Shown here piece after piece: positions 16,269 through 23,649 of a DNA stretch of 32,572 nucleotides. The stretch comes from Cloacimonetes bacterium UBA5210 (GTDB taxonomy: Bacteria; Cloacimonadota; Cloacimonadia; Cloacimonadales; Cloacimonadaceae), in the NCBI GenBank assembly GCA_002412625.1, contig DHVK01000015.1:1-32572 (forward strand). The letters are read 5' to 3'. The notes below the pieces were generated by a model, which saw nothing but the letters and a program-made list of their open reading frames with translations, ran no database searches and was not told the origin of the DNA. The position numbers and the translations under genes are program-made. The stretch's first letter is position 1; each line of letters begins with the position of its first letter.

Positions 16269-17303
16269 ATGAAAGACACTCTTAAACTCAGCCTCATATT
16301 CCTGCTCCTGCTTATCAGCATCAGCCTCAGAGCAGGCTACTACGATAGCGTGGAAGATCTCAGCGGCAATGATCTTTACAACGCTTTGCACAGCCTGATT
16401 TCCACAAACACCTATTCCAGCTACGATGGTGCCAAAGTATTCCTGTTTCAGGAGCTGGACAACAATGGCGGACAGGTAAAATGCATATATACTGGAGAAA
16501 CGTACAACATCAGCAGCAGTTATAGTGGGCAAAGCAATCCGAACACGGAACACACTTACGCCCAAAGCTGGTTCAGCAGCAGTGAAACCTCGGTTAAGAA
16601 AGCAGATCTGCATCATCTCTTCATCACCACCATGCAGGTGAACTCATCCCGCGGCAACCTCCCCTTTGGCAATGTCGCCAGCACCGCCGCCTCCACAGTC
16701 TATTATTCATACACGCCCCTGCAAAGCTACCGTGGTTATGATAACTGGCAAAACACTGTGTTTCAGGTGAATCCCCAGTATCGCGGCAATACCGCGCGCG
16801 CCATCCTCTATTTTCACACCCGTTATCAGGATCCGATCTACCAGCAGGGCGTAAACATGCTAAACACCATGATAGAATGGCATTACTCCGACCCTCCGGA
16901 TGCAGCTGAAATCGCGCGGAATACCCAGCTACACGGCTTTCAGGGCAACCGCAATCCCTTCGTGGACCGTCCCGAGTTTGTGAACCGAATCTGGAATCCC
17001 ACTTCTACGGATGACCCCACGCAGGAAATGGCTCCTGTTTTGCGCATCGACAACGTCTTTCCCAATCCCTTCCGGGATCAGCTCACTGTGGCAATTGATG
17101 CCAAGGCCGGTGACAAAGTGCAGGCGAGGATCTACAATGTGCGTGGACAGCTCGTTTATACTCACCAATTCTTAGATAATGCCAAAAGCTTCAGCTGGAA
17201 CGGCAAGGACAGCACCGGAAAAGATCTGCCCGCCGGCTTGTATTTGGTAAGAGTGAACTCTGCCGATACCGCAGCCACCGCCAGAGTTCTGCTGGTGAAA
17301 TAG
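16269..17303 (+). CDS. Secreted endonuclease I with sorting tail
   Basis: 344 residues. The signal peptide covers about 1-22. Endonuclease I (EndA/NucM type) follows at about 23-258: EHTYAQSWF with E94 and H95, KADLHHLF with H115 and H116, NSSRGNLPFG, GNTARAILYFHTRY and FQGNRNPFVDRPE. These fit a His-Me-type nuclease that cuts DNA non-specifically. The tail (about 270-344, VFPNPF... LPAGLYLVRV) is the type IX / FlgD-like module, so the enzyme should be released or held on the cell surface. GAAGG lies five bases before the ATG. Last gene of the add operon, before a terminator. A longer paralogue lies on the opposite strand at 17738-21631. Confidence 0.92.
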   Translation: MKDTLKLSLIFLLLLISISLRAGYYDSVEDLSGNDLYNALHSLISTNTYSSYDGAKVFLFQELDNNGGQVKCIYTGETYNISSSYSGQSNPNTEHTYAQSWFSSSETSVKKADLHHLFITTMQVNSSRGNLPFGNVASTAASTVYYSYTPLQSYRGYDNWQNTVFQVNPQYRGNTARAILYFHTRYQDPIYQQGVNMLNTMIEWHYSDPPDAAEIARNTQLHGFQGNRNPFVDRPEFVNRIWNPTSTDDPTQEMAPVLRIDNVFPNPFRDQLTVAIDAKAGDKVQARIYNVRGQLVYTHQFLDNAKSFSWNGKDSTGKDLPAGLYLVRVNSADTAATARVLLVK

Positions 17304-17326
17304 GCCACCCTATTCCCTTTGAAAAC

Positions 17327-17362
17327 ATACCCGGAGACATCTTGTTTCCGGGTATTTCTTTT
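17327..17362 (+). terminator. Rho-independent terminator after endonuclease I
   Basis: ATACCCGG at 17327-17334 pairs with CCGGGTAT at 17348-17355 (8 bp, 13-base loop) and is followed by TTCTTTT. Confidence 0.85.
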
Positions 17363-17420
17363 GTTTTGCTGAAGAGCCGGATTGCGGAGATCGCAGGCAA
17401 GGTACAGTTGGCGGGTATTC

Positions 17421-17460
17421 GACGGAAAAACGGTTCAGAGAGAAGTGTTCCGGGGATATG
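17421..17460 (+). repeat. Dispersed repeat, GACGTGTTCC family
   Basis: GACGGAAAAACGGTTC followed by AGAGAGAAGTGTTCCGGGG. Three or four substitutions from the 11035 copy. It lies between the endonuclease I terminator and the tRNA promoter. Confidence 0.7.
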
Positions 17461-17526
17461 TGAACTTCATTTCGCTCTGTCCACAGCTTCGTCATTGCTT
17501 GTTTCGGCTTTCCGCTGCAAAATACA

Positions 17527-17554
17527 TTGACAGAATTGCAAGCCTGAAAAAAAT
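17527..17554 (+). promoter_or_regulatory. Candidate promoter of the tRNA-Val pair
   Basis: TTGACA at 17527-17532 and AAAAAT at 17549-17554 are spaced by 16 bases. Transcription would begin about six bases before the first tRNA. Confidence 0.45.
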
Positions 17555-17566
17555 AGCTCGCACAGT

Positions 17567-17643
<77 letters not shown>

Positions 17644-17656
17644 TTTATCCGCTCTT

Positions 17657-17733
17657 GGGTGATTAGCTCAGCTGGTTAGAGCGCTACGTTCACATCGTAG
17701 AGGTCACTGGTTCGAATCCAGTATCACCCACCA
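17657..17733 (+). tRNA. tRNA-Val (anticodon CAC)
   Basis: 77 bases with encoded CCA. It differs from the preceding tRNA at only three positions: one in the D loop, G to C in the anticodon (CAC at 17691-17693) and base 69 in the acceptor stem, which here restores a perfect stem (GGGTGAT/ATCACCC). Reads GUG. Thirteen bases separate the two genes. Confidence 0.95.
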
Positions 17734-17737
17734 CCTT

Positions 17738-20700
17738 TTACTTCAGCACCACTATCTTCCCCAAGAACACATCTCTGTCCGCTTGCATCTTCAAGAAGTA
17801 TATGCCTGCGGGACAGCTGTTTCCCCGGGCATCTTTGGCATCCCAATACTCTCGTCTTCCGTTTCCTGCCGCCACCGTGCTCTGCCATTCTCTTACCAAC
17901 TGCCCCTTCGCGTTGTAAATCTGAAACGCAACTACTCCGCTTTTTGCAAGAGCGTAGTCCATTACAAACACCCCATTCCCGGGGTTCGGGAAAATGCTGT
18001 TCAGCATGGTGACCGCCGGAGCTCCCGCAACAGGCGGTTCCTGAATTTGATACCTTAGTTGAATTGGTCCTGCCAGTCCGTTGCTGCCATCCAGATTGCG
18101 GTATTCCAGCCAATAGAAGTAATCCCCCACCACAGGCAAATCATCTTTGAACAGATAGCTTTGCACGGTTGAGGTGTTGGTGGCCGGGATCAGATCGCTT
18201 TGCAGGCTCGCGGCCCCAAGCTCGGCTTCCGTATTGCGATAGACGTAGTAGCCCAGAAGGTTGCTTTCGCTTTGGCTCACCCATTGTAGTAATGCCTGAT
18301 TTGTCTGCCCCATCGCCACGTTGAAACTCGAAAGCTCCACCGGCAAGGTGTCGTCGCTCTGCAAGAGCTCAATCGTCAGCACAGCCTTTCCGCCCGCGAT
18401 TCCGGATATCGTGATCCCGGAAGAAGCGGAACCCAGGCTAAAAAGCGCCGGATGATACAGTTCACCGCCAAACCTATAACGTATTCCCTGCGGGATATAG
18501 CCCAGGCCTTCATGATAAAGTGTGTATGAGCCATTCAGGGCACTTGCCTCGGAAGATGTAATGGCATAGCTGAGACCCTCGCCAAACTCTGCTACCACCA
18601 CGCTGAAATCCGGATTTGCACCCAGATCAGGATCGATCGTCACCCGGTTATCGCTCAAAGAAGGCAACGCTGCCACCTCGATGGTAACAGGCATTCCCGC
18701 AATCGCTGTACCGGCACCGCTGCCCTGGTTTTCCGCTATGGTATTCACGCTATGCAATTCTGAATAATCCCCGGTAAAGCCCGAATTCAGCGCTTGTACC
18801 CGGAATCCGTATTCTGTGCTTGATTGCAGCCCGGATACGCGGAGCACCAGGAAAGAAGTCTGTTCATTATTATATCCCACCAACACGGAGCTGCCTTGAT
18901 GCGAATGGCTGCCCAAGCCGCTGGCGGTATCAACCGCAAAGACGTCCCACTCTGTCCCCAATGTCGTAAATGCAGCTACTCCGGTGCCCGTGGGATTCTG
19001 CGTAACTCCCTGAATCACATCGGATTTGCGTGCCAAAGTTCTATCCACTGTAGTATAGCCTCCGTCAGCAGTCCAGGCTGTACCGGGGTCATTACCGATG
19101 CGCCCAAAGATATCCACATGCCCCGCAGGACTCACTTTGTACAAACTGATAGCGTCATCGCCATTGAAGTTCACCGCGCCCGCAACTTCTGCAGTTACCC
19201 CTGCAGGTAGCGTTAGAACTGCAGAAGAATTGCGATACACCTTGGCTTCGCCATGTGCTAATATCCCTGATAATGCGCTGGTTGTGCTCACCGTGGATAC
19301 TCCGTTTGAATACAAGAGTAATTGATAATTGCCAAGATCCACGCTCTGTCCGGTTCCGTTATAGATCTCGAGGTATTTGTTATTGCCGCTGCCTTCCACA
19401 TATTCGCTGATGATCAGGTCTGCGCAGTTTCCCCCGCCCTGTTCATATACCTGAATCTGATATGAAGTTGCCCCGCTGACGGCATTCCAGCGCGCGCTGA
19501 AGCCTTCGTGAGATATTGCCGAGGCGAAAAGACCGCTGGGTGCAGAGAGTTCCACGATCTGCAGGGTTTGCACCGTGATCACGTTTGAATAGTCGGAATA
19601 GCCTTCGTTATAAAGGGATCTCAGTCGATAATAGTATGTAGCGCCGGATTGCAGCCCGGAGAGCAATACAGACGCGTCTTCGGTGAAGTAATCCTGATAG
19701 CCATCCACAAAGCTGCTGAAATCGCTATTGCCCGAAACATCCAGCAGATAGCCTTCCACTCCGCTGACCGGCTGCCAGTTCACCCGGAATGTCGTGAAAG
19801 CCACATCACTTGCCGCGGTAGCCAGCGGTGCCGGGATGTCGTTATCCAGGATTGTGAGATTAAATCCATAATAATTCCCCGCGATCGCGGAGAATCCCCC
19901 GGTTACGTTGATGATCCTGAATTCAAAGTACTCCGTGCCATCCATCAGACTGTCATCGGTGATATTGACCGTGATCTGTCTGTCCGCGGAACTGCCAGCC
20001 GGGAAGGTAACGCTCTGCGTAGTGTAATTGCCCACATCCGCGCTATCGCCATTGAACAGTTGTACTTGCGCGCTTGTGGCGGCAGAGCTTGAGGGATTGG
20101 TGATCTTCAGGTTCAAAGTGATGCTGACCGCATCCTCGCTAACTGAAGCGCTCGCGGGGGAAAACTCCACAGTGGTATTGGGCAACGCACCACCCCAGAT
20201 ATAGCTTGCAAACTCGGGATAATCCACAAACGGGTTACGATTGCCCTGATAGAGTTGAACTTTGGTGTTGCGAATCTGTTCCGCTTCGTCCACAGGATCA
20301 GCAAGATGCCAATCCAGTAGAGTGTCGAGCATATCCACGCCTCCCTGAGAAAGCGTCATTTCGTAGCGTACACTGAAATACATAAGCGCCCGGGCAAGAT
20401 TGCCCTTGTGCTGATCCGCCGGTTCGAATACAGTCTTTCCACCACTGTTTGTGCCTTTATAGGAGTAATAGCCGTTGGCGTAGGTATATGTGTTTGTGAC
20501 ATATACCACATCATCGAAAGGATAGTTACTGCGGGAGGAATTTACATTCATATTGGTCACAAAGAGGTGATGTAAGTCCGCTTTCTTGATGTTTGTTTCG
20601 GAGGTTCCAAACCAGCTCTGGGCATATGTATGCTCTGTGTTGGGATCGCTGGATCCGTTGTAAGTGCTGTTCACTGTATAATCCCGCCCGGTATAAACAC

Positions 20701-21631
20701 AGCGCACAACACCACCATTGTTATCCAAATTCTGAAACAGTTCCAGCTTGGCATCGTCATAATTGGTGTTCGTGTTATTATCGATGATATTGTGCAAAGC
20801 GTTTTTCAATGCCGTCCCACTCAGGCCATCAGCCGAAGCATAATAGCCGTCGAATGGATCTGGTGCGTCAGTTGTGGCGCTGATGCTATTTGAGTTTGGG
20901 CTGGTGCCGGCACTGTTGCTTGCCCGCACACGGTAGTAATACGTGGTTTCTGCAGCGAGTCCTGCGATTACCAGCGACGTAGCCGCTATATAGTAATCCT
21001 GATATCCGCTGACAAAGCTACTAAAACTGCTGGTTAGAGAAAGGTCAAAATAGTAGCCGGTAGCACCCGAGGAAGCGTTCCAGTTTGCCGTGAAGCCGGA
21101 ATCTGTAACATTCGTAGCAGCTGTCACCAACGGTGCGGGCGGGATCTCAGGCGTGCCTCCGCTGAAGGTAGTTACCTGAATGTCATCCAGATAGATGCTG
21201 TTGCCGGTTCTGTCATAAGCCACAAACTTCAGCACGATGTTGGCGGAATTGTCGTTCACTACCACTGTCTGTTCAACGGCTGTCGTGGTATGCGGTTTGG
21301 GATATGTTGCCAGATCAGTGAACGCAGCCCCGCCTACGGACTTTTGCACCTTGAACGAGATTGCTGAACTGGCAGCAGAGCCTTTCATCCAGAAGCTTAG
21401 TGTCCCCACGCCATTCATTGAAGGTGTTTGCAAGTATTTGTTATTTGCGTTGAAGCCCGCTCCATTAACGCCACTCAGGTTGCCGATGTTGGCGGTGCTG
21501 TTGAAATAAACATCACCACTCCAGCCCGTAGGCAGAGACGTGGTGCTAAAACCTTCCTGTATGTGGTAGGTCTGCCCGTAAACCAGGCAAATGACGAATA
21601 TCCATATGGCGATCAGTGCGATTCTTTTCAT
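17738..21631 (-). CDS. Multidomain secreted endonuclease I with FN3, Calx-beta, lamin-tail and sorting domains
   Basis: 1297 residues. The ATG at 21631 is chosen because GGAG lies six bases before it and a signal peptide (MKRIALIAIWIFVICLVYG) starts there. Domains: a jelly-roll-like part (about 25-155); FN3 (162-255); endonuclease I (261-480) with EHTYAQSWF (H334), KADLHHLF (H354, H355) and QGNRNPFVDYPEF; Calx-beta (486-598); FN3 (600-690); a third FN3 (697-964) that appears split by a lamin-tail domain (about 736-905); a region with LPVELSSFNV (near 1093); and the FlgD-like tail from IFPNP (about 1217). The nuclease core is close to that of the 16269-17303 product. The stop lies four bases from the second tRNA, facing it, and no terminator fits between. 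Likely acts on DNA outside the cell; the extra domains suggest binding to a surface, polymer or partner. Confidence 0.9.
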   Translation of the reverse strand: MKRIALIAIWIFVICLVYGQTYHIQEGFSTTSLPTGWSGDVYFNSTANIGNLSGVNGAGFNANNKYLQTPSMNGVGTLSFWMKGSAASSAISFKVQKSVGGAAFTDLATYPKPHTTTAVEQTVVVNDNSANIVLKFVAYDRTGNSIYLDDIQVTTFSGGTPEIPPAPLVTAATNVTDSGFTANWNASSGATGYYFDLSLTSSFSSFVSGYQDYYIAATSLVIAGLAAETTYYYRVRASNSAGTSPNSNSISATTDAPDPFDGYYASADGLSGTALKNALHNIIDNNTNTNYDDAKLELFQNLDNNGGVVRCVYTGRDYTVNSTYNGSSDPNTEHTYAQSWFGTSETNIKKADLHHLFVTNMNVNSSRSNYPFDDVVYVTNTYTYANGYYSYKGTNSGGKTVFEPADQHKGNLARALMYFSVRYEMTLSQGGVDMLDTLLDWHLADPVDEAEQIRNTKVQLYQGNRNPFVDYPEFASYIWGGALPNTTVEFSPASASVSEDAVSITLNLKITNPSSSAATSAQVQLFNGDSADVGNYTTQSVTFPAGSSADRQITVNITDDSLMDGTEYFEFRIINVTGGFSAIAGNYYGFNLTILDNDIPAPLATAASDVAFTTFRVNWQPVSGVEGYLLDVSGNSDFSSFVDGYQDYFTEDASVLLSGLQSGATYYYRLRSLYNEGYSDYSNVITVQTLQIVELSAPSGLFASAISHEGFSARWNAVSGATSYQIQVYEQGGGNCADLIISEYVEGSGNNKYLEIYNGTGQSVDLGNYQLLLYSNGVSTVSTTSALSGILAHGEAKVYRNSSAVLTLPAGVTAEVAGAVNFNGDDAISLYKVSPAGHVDIFGRIGNDPGTAWTADGGYTTVDRTLARKSDVIQGVTQNPTGTGVAAFTTLGTEWDVFAVDTASGLGSHSHQGSSVLVGYNNEQTSFLVLRVSGLQSSTEYGFRVQALNSGFTGDYSELHSVNTIAENQGSGAGTAIAGMPVTIEVAALPSLSDNRVTIDPDLGANPDFSVVVAEFGEGLSYAITSSEASALNGSYTLYHEGLGYIPQGIRYRFGGELYHPALFSLGSASSGITISGIAGGKAVLTIELLQSDDTLPVELSSFNVAMGQTNQALLQWVSQSESNLLGYYVYRNTEAELGAASLQSDLIPATNTSTVQSYLFKDDLPVVGDYFYWLEYRNLDGSNGLAGPIQLRYQIQEPPVAGAPAVTMLNSIFPNPGNGVFVMDYALAKSGVVAFQIYNAKGQLVREWQSTVAAGNGRREYWDAKDARGNSCPAGIYFLKMQADRDVFLGKIVVLK

Positions 21632-21637
21632 CAGGGA

Positions 21638-21641
21638 CTCC
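21638..21641 (-). promoter_or_regulatory. RBS deciding the start of the large endonuclease I
   Basis: On the minus strand GGAG occupies 21641-21638, six bases before the ATG at 21631. The in-frame ATG at 21643 overlaps this site and the start at 21679 lacks a signal peptide, so both are less likely. Confidence 0.7.
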
Positions 21642-21660
21642 ATTGCTGTCTTTGAGGGAT

Positions 21661-21689
21661 CATTGAGTACAAATCGCAATTACCGTCAA
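21661..21689 (-). promoter_or_regulatory. Weak candidate promoter of the large endonuclease I
   Basis: TTGACG on the minus strand at 21689-21684. The -10 hexamer at 16-17 bases spacing (CTCAAT or TCAATG) is poor. Confidence 0.3.
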
Positions 21690-22005
21690 GCAATGTATTG
21701 ATGCTTATGTCTCTTCACGCTCTCTGCTTTGAGCACAGATAAAGCTGAGATCAAGCTGTTATTGTCCCATGGGCACAGCTTAAAAACAGCATAAAATCAG
21801 CTTGACCTTGGTTCAGCAAATCCGGGGTAGATGCTGGGGCTCGCAGAGATGCTTGCATATTGAACCCAAATGCAAAACCGGGTTGAAGCCGTAGTGCCTG
21901 CTTTACAAAGCCGCTCTGCTTTTTTGCGTGACCCTGCGGTGAGCACCGGTGCCGCGGCTTAATGCGTGGGATGATTGTGGAGTGAAAGCATTGCCGAAAC
22001 AAAGC
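21690..22005. other. Divergent intergenic region
   Basis: About 440 bases separate the start codons of the minus-strand endonuclease and the plus-strand cardiolipin synthase. Apart from the AAGCTGTTAT repeat at 21753-21808 and promoter-like hexamers at either end, I see no gene or structured RNA. Confidence 0.6.
21753..21808. repeat. Dispersed repeat, AAGCTGTTAT family (copy B)
   Basis: AAGCTGTTATTGTCCCATGG, then GCACAGCTT, ACAGCATAA and TCAGCTTGAC. Shares the order and spacing of words with 10938-10995. Confidence 0.55.
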
Positions 22006-22011
22006 TTGACA
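22006..22011 (+). promoter_or_regulatory. Candidate -35 box upstream of cls
   Basis: Perfect TTGACA, 69 bases before the ATG. The expected -10 (AACCCT at 22029-22034) is not recognisable. Confidence 0.3.
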
Positions 22012-22074
22012 AAAAAAAGCTGAAGTCAAACCCTGTAGCCAAGGCATTTTTCACAGAAATATTGGGGAGGAACG

Positions 22075-23640
22075 ATGGGATCACAAAAAGCACTGGACAC
22101 AGTGCTGATGATTTTGGCATTGCTGGTTAGTTTGCTGCTGGTGGCTTCTGCCATCCAGATCCTGCGTGGAGGAGATATTTTGCAGACCTTCACCCAGGTC
22201 ACCATGCAGGTGATCTATATCATCTTTGCCATCACCATCGTGCTGATCGTGCTGATTCTGGTATTGGAAAACTCCTCTCCGGTACATACTCTGGCTTGGA
22301 TCATGGTGCTGATCTTTCTGCCCGTGGTCGGTTTCATTTTCTATCTGTTCTTTGGCAGAAACTGGCGCAAGATCAACCTGTTCAATCGCAAAGAGCTGTT
22401 TGACAAGCAGGTTCTGGAAGGCCTTGTCTCCAGCTTTCCTGCATATTCGCAGCAGTTTCTGGAAGATGGCCTGGAGCATAAACTGCATCGCCTGCTGAAG
22501 AACAATAGCAAAGCTATTCTTACTTCCTTCAATGAAATAGAGCTGTTCAGCGACACAGCAGTCGCGTTTAATGCCATTTGTGAGGGTATCCGGGCTGCCG
22601 AACATCATGTACATCTGGAATACTTCTCGATCGCGGCGGATGCCACCGGGAATTATCTGAAGGATCTCTTGATTCAAAAAGCCCGGGAAGGGGTGGAAGT
22701 GCGTTTTATCTACGACGATGTGGCGTGCTGGAGACTGCCGCGGAGCTTCAAGCGTGACTTGCGGCGGGCAGGAGTGCGATTTGTGCCCTTTATGCCGGTG
22801 TGGATTCCGCTATTAAACAGCCGCATGAACTATCGAAACCACCGCAAGCTGGTAGTTGTGGATGGCAAAGTGGGGTATCTGGGCGGGCTTAATATCGGAG
22901 ATCAATATTTGGGCAAAGACCCATATTTCGGCTATTGGCGGGATTCCCTGGCGATATTCCGGGGGCAAAGCATCCTCAGTTTGCAAGCTATCTTCATGGT
23001 AGATTGGAACTTTGTGAGTGGCGAGGACCTTCTTGCCGACGACGGATTCGCGCGCTATGTGAACAGTGTTGAGATCAACAAAGTGAAGCATATCTCCGCG
23101 GTGCAGGTGGTAGCCAGCGGGCCGGATACGAACCATGCCAATATTCTGCAATTGTATTTCTCTGCCATTGCCAATGCTCATCACTCCATCCGCATCAACA
23201 CACCCTACCTGATCCTCAATGAAGCTCTGCTGATGGCGATCAAAACAGCCGCAATCAGTGGCGTGAAAGTCCAGATCATTCTGCCCGCAAAGCCTGATCA
23301 CTTCATCGTATATTGGGGCTCCCGATCCTATTTCTCAGAACTTCTGGACGCGGGTGTGGAGATTTACGAATACACTCGAGGCTTCATGCATGCCAAGATC
23401 TTGATCGTGGACGATGAGATTCTGGGCCTTGGGACCGCGAATATGGATCTGCGCAGCTTTAACCATAACTTTGAACTAACCGCTTTGGTCTATGACGACT
23501 GGACTGTGGACAAGGCCAGCGATGCTTTCAGCGAGGATCTCAGCTACGCGCGGCGCATCGCAGCGGATGAATTTGAACGAAGAGGCCTGGTGGAACGCAG
23601 CAAGGAATCCATTTGCCGGCTGTTTTCCCCGCTTTTATAA
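22075..23640 (+). CDS. cls: Cardiolipin synthase (phospholipase D superfamily)
   Basis: 521 residues. Three hydrophobic segments at the N-terminus (about 8-31, 43-63 and 68-92) resemble the PLDc_N region. Two HKD motifs follow: NHRKLVVVDGKVGYLGGLN with H256, K258 and D263, and MHAKILIVDDEILGLGTANM with H439, K441 and D446. The enzyme should join phosphatidyl groups to form cardiolipin in the inner membrane. GGGGAGG lies upstream of the ATG. The next gene's ribosome binding site overlaps this gene's stop, so the membrane-lipid gene and the AddAB-like pair are probably one transcript. Confidence 0.93.
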   Translation: MGSQKALDTVLMILALLVSLLLVASAIQILRGGDILQTFTQVTMQVIYIIFAITIVLIVLILVLENSSPVHTLAWIMVLIFLPVVGFIFYLFFGRNWRKINLFNRKELFDKQVLEGLVSSFPAYSQQFLEDGLEHKLHRLLKNNSKAILTSFNEIELFSDTAVAFNAICEGIRAAEHHVHLEYFSIAADATGNYLKDLLIQKAREGVEVRFIYDDVACWRLPRSFKRDLRRAGVRFVPFMPVWIPLLNSRMNYRNHRKLVVVDGKVGYLGGLNIGDQYLGKDPYFGYWRDSLAIFRGQSILSLQAIFMVDWNFVSGEDLLADDGFARYVNSVEINKVKHISAVQVVASGPDTNHANILQLYFSAIANAHHSIRINTPYLILNEALLMAIKTAAISGVKVQIILPAKPDHFIVYWGSRSYFSELLDAGVEIYEYTRGFMHAKILIVDDEILGLGTANMDLRSFNHNFELTALVYDDWTVDKASDAFSEDLSYARRIAADEFERRGLVERSKESICRLFSPLL

Positions 23641-23644
23641 GGAG
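23639..23644 (+). promoter_or_regulatory. RBS of the AddB-like gene overlapping the cls stop
   Basis: AAGGAG shares its first two bases with the TAA stop of cls and lies five bases before the ATG at 23650. This supports the ATG over the TTG directly before it. Confidence 0.75.
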
Positions 23645-23649
23645 ATTTG

